Notes: generated from the sequence alone by a model not told the origin. Positions 26,149-37,175 are shown, counted from the stretch's first letter. The stretch: 64,000 nucleotides of DNA from Coriobacteriaceae bacterium AM48-5 (GCA_027669525.1 JAQEDJ010000006.1:4269-68268), one strand, 5' to 3'. Made by a program: numbers and translations.

Positions 26149-27824
26149 TTAGGCGAGCTCGGCGGTACCCAGATCGGCGTGCTTCTGCGGATCAACATAG
26201 AGATGCTTGACGCGGTCAGAGCCAGCGATGGTGTGCGTGTAGAACATCACCGGGATAACCGGGCAGTCAGCAGCGACCATGGCGTCGGCCTCCCGCATCT
26301 TGGCGATGCGCTCCTCGTCATCAACCGTGGTGCGGGCCTCGTCGACCTTGGCATCGAACTCGGGGTTGCTGTAACCGGAGCGGTTGTCGCCACCGAGGGA
26401 GTCGGAGTGGAACAGCGGGTACAGGAAGTTGTCCATGATCGGGTAATCGGCGATCCAGCCCAGACGGCCGAACTGATAGTTGAAGTTCTGATACTGCTCG
26501 AGCAGGGCAGACCACTCAGGGGTATCGGAGACAGCGGTAACGCCAACCTTGGCGAGGTCGCCGATGATGGACTCCATGATCTCCTTGTGACCACCGTCCT
26601 GGTTGTAGGAAAGGGTCACGCTAATGCCACGATCGCCGTTAGCGCCAGCGGGAGCGACCTTGTCGAGGTACTCGTTAGCCTTGTCGACGTCATAGGCGCA
26701 GAACTCCCATGCGCCCTCCTTGTAGCCGGCGATTCCCGGAGGAACAATACCGTCGGCGGGGGTACGGGTACCCTTGAAGATGGTCTTGCAGATGGCCTCA
26801 CGGTTGATGGCCAGGGAGATGCCCCTGCGCAGGTCGGCGTTATTGAACGGCTCGGCCGTGGTGTTGCAGGTCAGATAGTACGTGGAAGGCTCGGCACCGA
26901 GCAGCATATGCTCGCCGTCACCCATGGTGTAGCCGTCCTTGGACTCGCCACGGTCCTTCTTTGCGGCGTCGATCTGAGCAACGGGAACGTCGCAGACATC
27001 GAGGTTACCGGCCTGGAACTCCTTGTAAGCGGTCTCCATGTCCTTGATGACCTGGAAGTGGATGGCGTCGATCTTGGCCTTGTCGCCATAGTAATCATCG
27101 AACTTCTTGAGGTTGATCTCCTGGCCATCCTCCCACTTACCGTCCATCATGAACGGGCCGTTACCGACCGGGGCAAGGTAGAAGCTCTTAACATCGGACT
27201 CGGCGCACTCGGGAACCGGGGACAGAGCCGGGTGAGAGGCGACGAAGGGGAAGTCGGCGTAAGCGGAAGACAGCTTGACGACGAGGGTCTCATCGTCGGG
27301 GCAAGTAACACCGCTGAGCTCGGTAGCGTTGCCGGCAAGCAGATCGTCATAGCCCTCAACCATGGAAAGGTGATAGGAGACCTCGGAAGGACCATACTCG
27401 GTGGCGATGGCCGACTTGGTGTTGACTAGACGCTCCCAACCGAGCTTGAAGGACTTGGAGGTAACGTCGTCACCGTTGTGGAACTTAGCCTTCTTGATCT
27501 TGAAGGTGAACTCGGTGGCGTCGTCGTTAGCCTCGAAGGACTCGCAAGCCAGCGGAACGATCTCGCCCTTCTCGGGGTCGTACTCCGTCAGAGCGTCGAA
27601 GAGCTGGTACTCGACCTGAGTGCCTGATCCTCCTGGACGTTGTAGGGGTCGATGCAGACCGGGTTGTTGATGTAGAAGTTCAGCGTCGAACCGGAGTCAG
27701 ATCCGGAAGCGTCGCCGCCCTTCTTGCCGCACGCGGCAAGAAAAGCCATGGAGCTCGCAGCGAGGGTGCCGCCAACAAAGGCGCGACGACCCATAACGGG
27801 CTGGTGGAACATAGAATCAGCCAT
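26149..27824 (-). CDS. oppA: Oligopeptide ABC transporter substrate-binding lipoprotein (frame broken once)
   Basis: Family 5 extracellular solute-binding protein. The N terminus is MADSMFHQPVMGRRAFVGG...MAFLAACG: a twin-arginine-like motif and lipobox LAAC, so an anchored lipoprotein. The signature region near residue 100 (AKFHNGDDVTSKSFKLGWERL) and the remaining fold are typical. The frame is lost at 27623-27624; one more G (CAGGGCACTCAGG) joins NVQEDQG to TQVEYQLFDAL, giving 558 residues. The ATG follows AAGGAGG. Confidence 0.92.
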
Positions 27825-28066
27825 GCCATCCTCCTTATGAGATAGGACAAAGTGAATTCGGCCGGGCAACGTCGAGACAGCCCATTCGAACCATTCAAAC
27901 GCGGTCCGCCGTTATGGCTGGTTATGCAATGCGGGCCAACGTTTTGCAATACAGTAGCGCATTTTATGCACAATTTGGCGCTGATTCCGGTTAACGGTCG
28001 AGAATTTCTTTAGTTAGGCGAAGTATGTGGGGATATTTTGATTCTATTACAAGTCTGTAAACAAAA
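27825..28066 (-). promoter_or_regulatory. opp operon upstream region
   Basis: About 240 bases with no gene, ending at the secG terminator. AT-rich patches are present but I cannot name a -35/-10 pair with confidence. No palindromic operator stands out. Confidence 0.35.
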
Positions 28067-28090
28067 AGGGCCCCGCACATGCGGGACCCT
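28067..28090 (-). terminator. Intrinsic terminator of the glycolytic operon (after secG)
   Basis: Minus strand AGGGTCCCGC atgt GCGGGGCCCT followed by five U. A strong stem with a four-base loop. Confidence 0.9.
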
Positions 28091-28114
28091 TTACAAACGT
28101 ATATACGCCGATGC

Positions 28115-28367
28115 TTAGTAGCCGACGATGCTGCGGGAAGAAGAACATGCACAGAACGACACACACGGCAAAAACGACGGCCATAATTACCGTCAGGCGA
28201 TCGAGGTTCTGCTCCATAACGCCCGTGGCAGAGCTGGAGTTATACAGCGAGCTGGCAATCATATCCGAAACGCCGGTACCCTTACCGGAGTGCATCAGGA
28301 CGAGAATCGTCAGCGCCACGGCAGAGACAGCCCAAACGACAAACAGAAGAATCTGGAACGGACCCAT
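28115..28367 (-). CDS. secG: Preprotein translocase subunit SecG (3' end uncertain)
   Basis: Small two-span membrane protein that assists SecYE. The first span is ILLFVVWAVSAVALTILVLM, then the conserved HSGKGTGVSD loop, then VIMAVVFAVCVVLCMFFF. As written the frame continues through the terminator to 28047, which is unlikely. Removing one C from the CCC at 28135-28137 ends the protein RSIVGY at a TAA before the terminator (83 aa, normal SecG size). It is last in gap-pgk-tpiA-gpmI-secG, a linkage also seen in other Gram-positives. Confidence 0.85.
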
Positions 28368-28476
28368 AGATAAGCTCCTTAATAGAACAATTCAAACTCC
28401 AGTACTGTACCACAACCTCCAACACTCCCCCACCTGCCATTTAGGGACGGGGTAGAAATGGCAGAAATACCAAAAG

Positions 28477-28503
28477 GGGGTTGCCCGAATATGGGCAACC
28501 CCC
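28477..28503 (-). terminator. Hairpin after gpmI
   Basis: GGGGGTTGCCC and GGGCAACCCCC pair over 11 bp with a five-base loop; the minus strand continues with UUUUGG. It lies between gpmI and the downstream secG region. Confidence 0.8.
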
Positions 28504-28530
28504 TCGCATGAAAACGCTTGGAGTTTTCTC

Positions 28531-30083
28531 TTAGGCCTCGGTGGCGAGCACGCGACCCGTCATCTCGGCGGAAGGCTCAATACCAGCCATGGTGAGCATG
28601 GTCGGAGCGATATCGGAAAGACGGCCGTCCTCGATACCGGTGAGCTGGGCCTTCTCATCAACGATGATGAACGGCACACGGTTGGTGGTGTGAGCCGTAA
28701 ACGGATGCTTGGAACCGTCGGAAGCGACGTCAAACATGTGGTCGGCGTTGCCATGGTCGGCGGTAATCAGCGCAAAGCCGCCCTTGGCGAGAATCGCCGG
28801 GACAACCTTGGACAGAGCATCGTCAACAGCCTCGACGGCCTTAACGGCGGCGTCGAAGACACCGGTGTGACCAACCATGTCGCAGTTCGCGAAGTTCACG
28901 ATGTAGAAATCAGCGCGATCCTCGTTGATTGCGGCGACGAGCTTCTCGGTAACCTCGGGAGCGCTCATCTCGGGCTGCAGATCGTAGGTAGCAACCTTAG
29001 GGGAAGCGACGAGCACGCGCTCCTCGCCCTCCTTGGGCTCCTCGATGCCGCCGTTGAGGAAGAACGTCACGTGGGCGTACTTCTCGGTCTCGGCGGTGTG
29101 CAGCTGCTTCAGGCCATTGGCAGCGATAACGTCGGCCAGAACGTTCTCGGGGAACGTCTTGGGGAAGGCGACCTCGACGTCAAACGTCGGATCGTACTCG
29201 GTCATCGTCACAAAGTGCGAAAGCTTGATCTGCTCGCGCTCAAAGCCGTCGAACTCCTTGTCCGTGAACACGCGGGTCATCTGACGGGCGCGGTCAGGAC
29301 GGAAGTTGAAGAAGATGGCCGCGTCGCCCTCGTGGATGCCCTCGTTGTGGGCAGCGAAGGGCTCGACGAACTCGTCGCCGCGCGGATCCTTCTCGTAGTA
29401 GGCCTTGATACCGGCAACGGGGTCGGTATCAGCATCGGACGCGTTGACCATGACGTCGTAGGCGCGCTGGATGCGCTCCCAACGATTATCGCGGTCCATA
29501 GCCCAATAGCGGCCCGAGACGGTGGCGACGCGAGCGTCGCAACCGGTCTCCTCGGAGATCTTAGCCAGGAAGGCGCAGAACTCACTCATGTAACCGGCAC
29601 CGGACTGCGGGTCAACGTCGCGGCCATCCATGAAGGCGTGGACGCGAACGGTCTTGACGCCGTGCTCGGCAGCCATCTTGACCAGAGCCTCGACGTGGTT
29701 CATGTGAGAATGCACACCGCCAGGCTCATAAGGCCCATGAGGTGAAGGGTCTTGCCGTCAGCCTTGACGTCGTCCATAGCCTTGACGAAAACCTCGTTCT
29801 TGGCGATGGAGCCGTCCTTGATGGCGTTGTTGATGCGCGAAAGCTCCTGGAACACGATGCGGCCGGCACCGATGTTGAGGTGACCCACCTCGGAGTTACC
29901 CATCTGGCCATCGGGAAGACCCACGTCCTCGCCCGAAGCACCGAGCGTGGTGTGGGGATACTGAGCGTACAGGCTATCAAGGAAGGGCGTCTTGGCAGCG
30001 GCGACGGCGTTCTCGCCATCGGCCGGAGCAAGGCCGCAGCCGTCCATGATGATCAGGAGTGCAGGAAGATGACGCTGTGCCAT
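28531..30083 (-). CDS. gpmI: 2,3-bisphosphoglycerate-independent phosphoglycerate mutase (frame broken once)
   Basis: Interconverts 3- and 2-phosphoglycerate with two Mn ions. The start is [23 protein letters not shown], the catalytic Ser is in [12 protein letters not shown], and the metal-site motif [13 protein letters not shown] is near the C terminus. The frame is lost at 29723-29724: GAGCCTGGCGG needs another C to join HLMGLMS to [15 protein letters not shown]. Restored length is 517 residues, as expected. It starts 5 nt after tpiA. Confidence 0.95.
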
Positions 30084-30088
30084 ATGTC

Positions 30089-30854
30089 CTACTCGCCTGC
30101 CTTGACGACCATAGAGGCGAAGTCGGCAGCCTTGAGCGAAGCGCCGCCCACGAGGGCGCCGTCAACGTCGGGCTTGGCGACGAGCTCGGCGATGTTGCCG
30201 GGCTTGGCAGAGCCACCATAGAGAACGCGGATGCCGTTAGCGAGCTCCTCGCCGAACATCTCCTTGAGGGTCTCACGGATAGCGCCGCAGACCTCCTGAG
30301 CGTCCTCAGCGGTAGCGGTCTTACCGGTGCCGATGGCCCAGATGGCTCGTAGGCGACGACGACCTGCTTGGGGCAGGTGATCTCAAGACCAGCAAGGCCA
30401 GCCTTGACCTGGTTCACGACATGCTCGACATAGGTGCCAGCCTCGCGGACCTCGAGGGACTCGCCGCAGCAGAAGACGGGAACGAGACCGGCGGCAACGA
30501 GAGCCTTGGCCTTCTTGTTCTGGTCCTCGTCGGTCTCATGGAAGTAGTCGCGACGCTCAGAGTGACCGATGATGCAGTAGGTGCAACCAGCGGACTTGAG
30601 CATGTCGCAAGAGGACTCACCGGTGAAGGCACCCTTGGCCTCCCAGTACACGTTCTGTGCACCGAGGGCGATGGGGCAGCCTGAATGCGGTCATGAACCG
30701 TGGTGATGTCGATGGTCGGAGGGCAGACGAGCACCTCGACGCCAGCCGGAACCTCGGGCAGAGCCTGAGCCAGCTCGTCGGCGAGCTTGGCGGCCTCGGC
30801 GACGTCGTTGTTCATCTTCCAATTACCAGCGATAAGAAGGGTGCGATTAGGCAT
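30089..30854 (-). CDS. tpiA: Triosephosphate isomerase (frame broken twice)
   Basis: Start [13 protein letters not shown] (active-site Asn-Lys), His motif [12 protein letters not shown], catalytic Glu in VVVAYEP, and C-terminal [15 protein letters not shown]. Breaks: 30673-30676 (one C lost from a run of five in the coding strand, restoring [19 protein letters not shown]) and 30344-30345 (one C lost, restoring [17 protein letters not shown]). Restored length is 255 residues. The ATG overlaps the pgk stop by 8 nt. A single-copy essential enzyme with two breaks is strong evidence for sequence errors. Confidence 0.95.
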
Positions 30855-32035
30855 CGAGAAGCGCCTCCACTCCGGGCAGGGCCTTACCCTCGACGAGCTC
30901 CATGGAAGCGCCACCACCGGTGGAGATCCAGCTCATCTTGTCGGCCAGGTTGAACTTGTTGACAGCTGCGACAGAGTCGCCACCGCCGATGATCGAGGTG
31001 CAGTCGGCCTCGGCAACAGCCTCGGCGATAGCCTGGGTGCCGTGAGCGAAGTTGTCAAACTCGAAGACGCCCATGGGGCCGTTCCAGAACACGGTCTTGG
31101 CGCCCTTGACGGCCTCGGTGTAGAGCTCCTCGGTCTTGGGGCCGATGTCCATACCTCACGATCGTCGGGGATAGCGTCGGAAGCGACAACCTCGGGGACA
31201 GCGTCCTCGCCAAAGTGATCGGCAACGCGGTTATCGATGGGGAGCAGGATCTTGACGCCCTTCTCCTCGGCCTTCTTGAGCATCTCGCCAGCGCGCTCGA
31301 CCCAGTCCTCTTCCTTGAGGGACTGACCGACGGTCAGGCCCTGAGCCAGGAAGAAGGTGTAGGCCATGCCGCCACCGATGATCAGGGTATCAGCGGAGTC
31401 GATGAGGTGATCGAGAACGCCGATCTTAGAGGAAACCTTGGAACCGCCGACGATAGCGACGAAGGGGCGCTCGGGCTCGGCGAAGATGCCGGTCAGCGTG
31501 TCGACCTCCTTCTCGAGCAGGAAGCCAGCGACGGCAGGCAGGTAAGCGGCGGGGCCCACGACGGAACCTGGGCGCGGTGAGCGGTGCCGAAGGCATCGAG
31601 AACGAAGACGTCACCATAGGAAGCGAGCTTCTTGGCGATCTCGGGATCGTTCTTCTTCTCACGCTTGTCGAAGCGGACGTTCTCGAGAACGAGGACCTTG
31701 CCCGGCTCGACGGCAGCGACAGCCTCGGCAGCCTTCTCGCCGTAGGTGTCGGCGACAAAGGCAACGTCGAGACCAGAGAGCTCGGCGAGCTTCTTGGCGA
31801 CGGGCTCGAGGGACAGCTCGGGCTGGAAGCCGGTGCCATCGGGACGGCCGAGGTGGCTCATGAGGATGACGCGAGCGTTGTGCTCAACGAGATAGTTGAT
31901 GGTGGGCAGGGCAGCCTTGATACGGGTGGTGTCGCCAACGACGCCATCCTTGATAGGCACGTTGAAGTCAACGCGGACGAGAACGCGCTTGCCGTCGACA
32001 TCGATGTCGCGGACGGTCTTCTTGGTAAAGGCCAT
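30847..32035 (-). CDS. pgk: Phosphoglycerate kinase (frame broken twice)
   Basis: Transfers phosphate from 1,3-bisphosphoglycerate to ADP. The N-terminal domain is [23 protein letters not shown] and [13 protein letters not shown]. The C-terminal domain has [33 protein letters not shown] and [12 protein letters not shown]. Breaks at 31567-31568 and 31154-31155 each lack one G on the coding strand (restoring [15 protein letters not shown] and [15 protein letters not shown]). Restored length is 396 residues. It follows gap after a terminator-like hairpin. Confidence 0.95.
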
Positions 32036-32094
32036 GTTTGCTTCTACCTTTCGTACGTGTCTGCCTCCCATTACGGCAGACGATTTCCTATAAA

Positions 32095-32137
32095 AAGGGC
32101 GCGACCCTAGGGTGTAAGCCTATAAGGCCGCGCCCTT
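32095..32137 (-). terminator. Hairpin between gap and pgk
   Basis: AAGGGCGCG pairs with CGCGCCCTT across a 25-base loop, and the minus strand continues with UUUUUA. It probably attenuates transcription from gap into pgk, allowing higher gap expression. Confidence 0.75.
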
Positions 32138-32174
32138 CTTTAGACGCTCAACGAGCTATTCGCTAAAAGCTAAA

Positions 32175-33200
32175 TTAAGCAACGAACTTCTCGAAGTACT
32201 TGATGGTGCGGACCATCTGAGAGGTGTAAGAGTTCTCGTTGTCGTACCAAGAGGTGACCTGAACGAGGGTCTGGCCGTTGCCGAGGTCAGAGCACATGGT
32301 CTGAGTGGCGTCGAAGATGGAGCCGTGGGTCTCGCCGATGATGTCGGTGGAGACGATGTCGTCCTCGTTGTAACCGAAAGTCTCGGAGATGGTTGCAGCG
32401 TAGGCCTTCATAGCAGCGTTGACCTCGTCGACGGTGACCTTCTTGTCAACGACAGCGTAGAGGTTGGTGATGGAGCCGGTCGGCGTCGGGACGCGCTGGG
32501 CGGCACCGATGAGCTTACCGTTGAGCTCGGGGAGAACCAGGCCGATAGCCTTGGCAGCACCAGTGGTGTTGGGGACGATGTTGACGGCGCAGGCGCGGCT
32601 ACGACGCTTGTTGCCCTTGCGCTGCGGGCCGTCGAGCGGCATCTGGTCGCCGGTCCAGGCGTGAATGGTGGTCATGATGCCGGACACGATGGGAGCGAAG
32701 TCGTTCAGACCCTTGGCCATCGGGGCGAGGCAGTTGGTGGTGCAGGAAGCAGCGGAGATGATGTTGTCCTCAGCGGTCAGCGTCTCATGGTTGACGTTGT
32801 ACACGATGGTGGGCAGGTCGCTGCCGGCCGGAGCGGAGATGACGACCTTCTTGGCGCCAGCGTTGATGTGGGCCTGAGCCTTAGCCTTGCTGGTGTAGAA
32901 GCCGGTGCACTCGAGAACGACGTCGACGTCGAGGTCGCCCCAAGGCAGGTTGTTGGCGTCGGCCTCCTTGTAGATCTTGATCTCCTTGCCGTCAACGGTG
33001 ATGGAATCCTCGCCAGCAACGACCTCGTGATCGCGAGCGTAGTTGCCCTGCGTGGAGTCGTACTTCAGCAGGTAAGCGAGCATATCGGGAGAGGTGAGGT
33101 CGTTGATAGCGACAATCTCGGAGCCCTCATGACCGAACATCTGACGGAAAGCCAGACGACCGATGCGACCGAAGCCGTTAATAGCAACCTTTACTGCCAT
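32175..33200 (-). CDS. gap: Glyceraldehyde-3-phosphate dehydrogenase, type I
   Basis: 341 residues. NAD-binding start [17 protein letters not shown], active-site Cys in [15 protein letters not shown], and [22 protein letters not shown]. Oxidises glyceraldehyde 3-phosphate to 1,3-bisphosphoglycerate. The ATG at 33200 follows AAGGAG; longer in-frame starts upstream run into the promoter region. The frame is intact. Confidence 0.97.
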   Translation of the reverse strand: MAVKVAINGFGRIGRLAFRQMFGHEGSEIVAINDLTSPDMLAYLLKYDSTQGNYARDHEVVAGEDSITVDGKEIKIYKEADANNLPWGDLDVDVVLECTGFYTSKAKAQAHINAGAKKVVISAPAGSDLPTIVYNVNHETLTAEDNIISAASCTTNCLAPMAKGLNDFAPIVSGIMTTIHAWTGDQMPLDGPQRKGNKRRSRACAVNIVPNTTGAAKAIGLVLPELNGKLIGAAQRVPTPTGSITNLYAVVDKKVTVDEVNAAMKAYAATISETFGYNEDDIVSTDIIGETHGSIFDATQTMCSDLGNGQTLVQVTSWYDNENSYTSQMVRTIKYFEKFVA

Positions 33201-33393
33201 TGTGTCTCCTTTCGTAAGGCCCCCGCAAGCTACAGCGCCCGCCGTTGAGGCCCACAAACTAACCACTCGCCTAATATACCTTTTTTTGGACTTGAATTTC
33301 ACGAGAATAGTCGAAATTGAAAATCAAATTTACGTTAAAACGTTTTAAAGAATAAAATAGCAGCTAAATCCGTGTATAAGTCGATACTTTAAA

Positions 33394-34323
33394 CTACCCG
33401 TTTGCTTCAATGAGCTTTTCAAGCCTCAAAACTCGATGGTAGAGGGCCGACTTCGACAAGGGAGGGTCAGCCATCTCCCCTAAATCACGCAGCGACAGAT
33501 CGGGATAGCGCTCGCGCAGGTCGCAAAAGACCGCCAAGGCATCCGGAAGCGCATCGCGAAGGCCGCGCTGCTCGAGCTCATCGATAAGCGCAAGCTGATG
33601 TTGGGCAGCACCGGCGCTTCTGGTCTGGTTGGCGAGCTCGGCGTTCACGCGACGGTTCACATCGTTCTTAACCAACTTGACCGCGCGCGCCTCCTCAATC
33701 TCGGCAACGCTGCGCTTGGCACCAATCAGCTTTAATAGATGCTCGATTTCCTCGGCGCTCTTAATGTACACGGCATATGACCCCCGCCGTGCATTAACAC
33801 GAGCATGGATCCCAATCTGCCCCAACAGGTCGCAAAGCCCCTTAGCATATTGCTCGCCCTGCACCGCGATCTCCAAATGAAAATCGCCGCGTGGATCGGC
33901 CACGAAGCCACCCGCGATGAGCGCGCCGCGGATGTAGGCAAGCCTGCAGCAGGGACGGGCAACGATGTGTCGGGGAACACCAGCGACGAGCCCTCCCCTG
34001 CGGTCTAGAATGCCCAGCAGCACCAGAGCCTTGTCCAGGTCGGGTTGATCGGGCAGGGTAATGAGATAATTACGGACCTTATGCAAGACCGATTTACGAA
34101 CGGTGAATTCCGTTTTGAGCTTAAGGATGCGATGCGTCAGCGTGATCATCGTGCGCGCGACGGCTCCCGTCTCAGTCGCAACTGTCAAACGATACCGCCC
34201 AGAGCCGGTAAGCGAGAGCGTACCACTCACGCGCGTGAGGGCGGCAAGTGTCGACAAGTCGCAGTATTCACATTCGGGTTCGCAGCGCGCAAGCTCGTCG
34301 CGCACCTCAGCGGTAAACGACAT
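33394..34323 (-). CDS. whiA: WhiA sporulation-regulator-family protein
   Basis: 309 residues. LAGLIDADG-like N-terminal half (LSLTGSGRYRLTVATETGAVARTMI, then YIRGALIAGGFVADPRGDFHLEI) and a C-terminal helix-turn-helix (LSLRDLGEMADPPLSKSALYHRVLRLEKL). In actinobacteria it is a transcription factor for division and, in non-sporulating relatives, part of the conserved rapZ-whiA neighbourhood. It starts 6 nt after rapZ. No yvcK gene lies between them, unlike in many Gram-positives. Confidence 0.95.
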   Translation of the reverse strand: MSFTAEVRDELARCEPECEYCDLSTLAALTRVSGTLSLTGSGRYRLTVATETGAVARTMITLTHRILKLKTEFTVRKSVLHKVRNYLITLPDQPDLDKALVLLGILDRRGGLVAGVPRHIVARPCCRLAYIRGALIAGGFVADPRGDFHLEIAVQGEQYAKGLCDLLGQIGIHARVNARRGSYAVYIKSAEEIEHLLKLIGAKRSVAEIEEARAVKLVKNDVNRRVNAELANQTRSAGAAQHQLALIDELEQRGLRDALPDALAVFCDLRERYPDLSLRDLGEMADPPLSKSALYHRVLRLEKLIEANG

Positions 34324-34329
34324 GCAGGC

Positions 34330-35250
34330 CTATGCCTTCGTGTTGGCGCGCGACAGATCGCGGTGGGAGATGCTCACGTGATACTGGGCGCCTTCCAGGT
34401 AACGGGCCGTGGCCTCGGCAATGGCGACGCTACGGTGCTGTCCGCCCGTGCAGCCGATGGCGATAGAAAGCTGCGGTTTACCCTCCGCGATATAACCGGG
34501 CATGACCGTATCGAGCAGCTGCGTCCAGGCCTTCCAGAACTCCTGCGTCTTGGGATGGTCCAGAACAAAGTCGGAGACTTTCTTATCGAGACCGGTCATG
34601 GTGCGCATCTCGGGATCGTAGAACGGATTGGGCAGGAAGCGAACGTCGATCATAATGTCCGCCTCGACGGGCATACCGTGCTTAAAGCCAAACGAGAACA
34701 CATGGACGTCCATGAGCTGTTGGTCGGACAGTTCGGAAAATGCCATACGTAGCTTGTTGCGCAGCGCAGAGGTGCGCAGACGGCTCGTGTCGATAATCAT
34801 ATCGGCTCGATCGCGCACGCCCTGCAGCTGAAGGCGCTCGCGCTGAATGGCATCGGCCGTAGTCTCCCCCGGCTTGGCAATGGGATGACGGCGGCGATTT
34901 TCGCTGTAGCGACGAATCAGCACCTCGTCAGAAGCCTCTAGGAACACGATGTCGCAGCTCATCTCGCGTTCTTCGAGCGCGGCGACCGCATCGAGCAACT
35001 CGTCAAACAGTCCCTGGCTACGCAAATCGCAGGTGACGGCGAGATGCCTGCCCACGCCCGTATTGATGCCGACGAGCTCGGCAAGCTGGGCGATCAGACG
35101 CGGAGGCAGGTTATCGATGCAAAAATAGCCCATGTCCTCGAACACGTGCATAGCCTGCGTGCGGCCCGATCCGGACATTCCGGTGATGATGACGATATCG
35201 GGGATGCGCTCCGAGCGCTCCGCCGCATCCATGGCATCTCCCTTTTGCAT
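34330..35250 (-). CDS. rapZ: RapZ-family RNase adapter / nucleotide-binding protein
   Basis: Walker A ITGMSGSGRTQAMHVFEDMG near the N terminus, then FCIDNLPP, the ENRRRHPI region and the C-terminal IGCTGGQHRSVAIAE. Homologues bind GlcN6P or nucleotides and, in E. coli, guide small-RNA decay; the role in actinobacteria is unknown. Two starts have good ribosome sites: ATG at 35250 (GGAGG, 6 nt) and ATG at 35232 (AAGGGAG, 5 nt). I give the longer one. Confidence 0.93.
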   Translation of the reverse strand: MQKGDAMDAAERSERIPDIVIITGMSGSGRTQAMHVFEDMGYFCIDNLPPRLIAQLAELVGINTGVGRHLAVTCDLRSQGLFDELLDAVAALEEREMSCDIVFLEASDEVLIRRYSENRRRHPIAKPGETTADAIQRERLQLQGVRDRADMIIDTSRLRTSALRNKLRMAFSELSDQQLMDVHVFSFGFKHGMPVEADIMIDVRFLPNPFYDPEMRTMTGLDKKVSDFVLDHPKTQEFWKAWTQLLDTVMPGYIAEGKPQLSIAIGCTGGQHRSVAIAEATARYLEGAQYHVSISHRDLSRANTKA

Positions 35251-35270
35251 GTACTGCCTCCCGAAAACAA

Positions 35271-35300
35271 GCGCGGGACCCAGCAACCCGGATCCCGCGC
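35271..35300 (-). terminator. Hairpin after nanE
   Basis: GCGCGGGA / TCCCGCGC stem, with minus-strand continuation UUGUUUUC. It is the likely end of the sialic-acid operon ahead of rapZ. Confidence 0.7.
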
Positions 35301-35351
35301 GGTCAATTGCCTATATTGAGTATACCGCCCCGAGCGGATACGAGGCCTGTC

Positions 35352-36038
35352 TTACGCCTCAAGCGCAGCCTTGAACCAACTCGTAATACTCGTGGGATGC
35401 GTGATGGCAGTGCCGACGACAACGGCCCAAGCGCCAGCATCGATCGCGGCGCGAGCCTCCTCGGGCGTGTGCACACGGCCCTCGCAGATGATGGGAAGAC
35501 CGGGGAATTCCTCGGTCGCCTGACGCAGAAGCGGAAGATCGGGGCCATCGGCCATGGTGCAGTCGATGGCGGCGACACCATGAGAAAGCGTGGTGGATAC
35601 AAGGTCGAAGCCCATATCAACCGCACGGCGAATGTCCTCGATGGTGGCACAATCCGCCATCAGGAGCACACCCTCCTCGTGCAGCGGACGGAAGGTGTCC
35701 TCGACGGTCTTGCCATCGGGACGCGGACGATCGGTGGCATCGATCGCCACGATATCGGCACCCGCGGCAACGCAGGCGCGAGCGTGACGCAGCGTCGGCG
35801 TGATGTAAACGCCCTCGTGCCCATCCTTCCACAGGCCGATAACAGGAACCTCACAGCGACCCTTAATGGCGGCAATGTCGGCAAGGCCCTGACAGCGAAT
35901 GGCGGCGGCGCCGCCAAGCTCGCAAGCGCGAGACATTTGAGCCATGGTCTCGGGCGTACGAAGCGGCTCGCCCATATACGCCTGAACGCTCACGACGAGC
36001 TTGCCCTTCAGGGATTGAATCAAAGGATCGACGGTCAT
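35352..36038 (-). CDS. nanE: N-acetylmannosamine-6-phosphate 2-epimerase
   Basis: 228 residues, TIM-barrel fold. LVVSVQAYMGEPLR at the start, then AAIRCQGLADI, VPVIGLWKDGHEGVYITPT, IVAIDATDRPRPDG and ICEGRVHTPEEARAAIDAGAWAVVVGTAITHP. Converts ManNAc-6-P to GlcNAc-6-P. It is the last gene of the sialic-acid operon, 70 nt after nanK with a perfect hairpin between them. The frame is intact. Confidence 0.95.
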   Translation of the reverse strand: MTVDPLIQSLKGKLVVSVQAYMGEPLRTPETMAQMSRACELGGAAAIRCQGLADIAAIKGRCEVPVIGLWKDGHEGVYITPTLRHARACVAAGADIVAIDATDRPRPDGKTVEDTFRPLHEEGVLLMADCATIEDIRRAVDMGFDLVSTTLSHGVAAIDCTMADGPDLPLLRQATEEFPGLPIICEGRVHTPEEARAAIDAGAWAVVVGTAITHPTSITSWFKAALEA

Positions 36039-36061
36039 AAGGCTGCAACCTTTCTCAGAAC

Positions 36062-36092
36062 AGCCTCCCGAGGCGTGTTGTCTCGGGAGGCT
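36062..36092. terminator. 11-bp perfect hairpin between nanK and nanE
   Basis: AGCCTCCCGAG and CTCGGGAGGCT pair perfectly around nine bases. No U-run; probably an mRNA processing or stabilising element. Confidence 0.6.
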
Positions 36093-36108
36093 CCTACAGC
36101 AGATACGT

Positions 36109-37074
36109 TTACTTCAACGAGGCAAGAAGATGCTCAGCGGCACCGATGAGCGGAGCATCGCCCTCCAGAGAACCGATGAGGATCGGCGTGTCCTGGAGCG
36201 GATCGAGCGCCTGGCTGGCATAGCCCTCGTGCACCGAATCCTTCCACGTCTGCGAACGCCAATCGGGACCTTGGTGAATCACGCCGCCCGAAAGCACGAT
36301 GACCTCAGGGTCCAGGATGTTAGCGAGCGAGCCCAAGCTGGCACCCAACGCAAAGCCGGCATCATGGATGACCTCGGTCGCCTTTGCGTCGCCTACACGG
36401 CACAGGTCGTTCACATCGCGACCGACCGAAGGACGGCTGGGGTCGACACGGCCAAAGCGCTCATCGTACATACGACCAATGGAAGTGCCCGAAGCAACCG
36501 ACTCCAGATGGCCGGAACGCCCGCAGGCGCAGGGAATGCCGGCGGCAGCCGAGCACTCGATGTGGCCCATATGGCCAGCAGCACCATGGAAGCCCTGCAT
36601 CACGCGGCCGTTCTCGACATATGCGCCGCCGATGCCCGTACCGATGCCAAGACACAAGACGGAGAACTTGCCCTTGCCGACGCCCCAGTGGGCCTCGCCC
36701 AGAGCATGAGCTTGCACGTCGCCTACAACGGCAACGGGAAGACCGAGATCCTCGCGCAGACGCGGCCCCAACTGAACGCCGGACCAGCCGGGCATGATCT
36801 CATTGGCATACGCGATGGCGCCCGTCTTGGGATCGACGACGCCGGCGGCACCGATACCGACGCCAAGGACCTCGACATCGGGATTCGCCTCGAGAGCAGC
36901 CTTGATGGACGCCTCGATACGCTGGAAGACGGCCTCGCCGCCCTCTTGGGCCTCGGTGGGAACCTCGGCCTCAAAAACGGGATGGGGCACACTACCGTCA
37001 GCCGGGTACTCCATGATGGCAGTCGCGATCTTAGTTCCGCCGATATCGACAGAACAGACGTACTTGTTCTCCAT
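36109..37074 (-). CDS. nanK: ROK-family N-acetylmannosamine kinase
   Basis: 321 residues. ATP-binding start VCSVDIGGTKIATAI, sugar-binding NEIMPGWSG and ALGEAHWGVGKG, second phosphate motif GIGTGIGGAYVENG, and zinc site HIECSAAAGIPCACGRSGHLES, where the usual third Cys of CxCGxxGC is His. No N-terminal DNA-binding domain, so an enzyme and not a repressor. The context between nanA and nanE supports ManNAc as substrate. The ATG follows GAAGGAG. Confidence 0.88.
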   Translation of the reverse strand: MENKYVCSVDIGGTKIATAIMEYPADGSVPHPVFEAEVPTEAQEGGEAVFQRIEASIKAALEANPDVEVLGVGIGAAGVVDPKTGAIAYANEIMPGWSGVQLGPRLREDLGLPVAVVGDVQAHALGEAHWGVGKGKFSVLCLGIGTGIGGAYVENGRVMQGFHGAAGHMGHIECSAAAGIPCACGRSGHLESVASGTSIGRMYDERFGRVDPSRPSVGRDVNDLCRVGDAKATEVIHDAGFALGASLGSLANILDPEVIVLSGGVIHQGPDWRSQTWKDSVHEGYASQALDPLQDTPILIGSLEGDAPLIGAAEHLLASLK

Positions 37075-37175
37075 GTCGCTCTCCTTCGGAGATAAAAAAC
37101 AACTATAGGAAATGCGCCGTCAGGCTAGCCGTCACAGCGCAGTAAAGGTTTTCCTGGTGCCCAAGATCGCCGAGA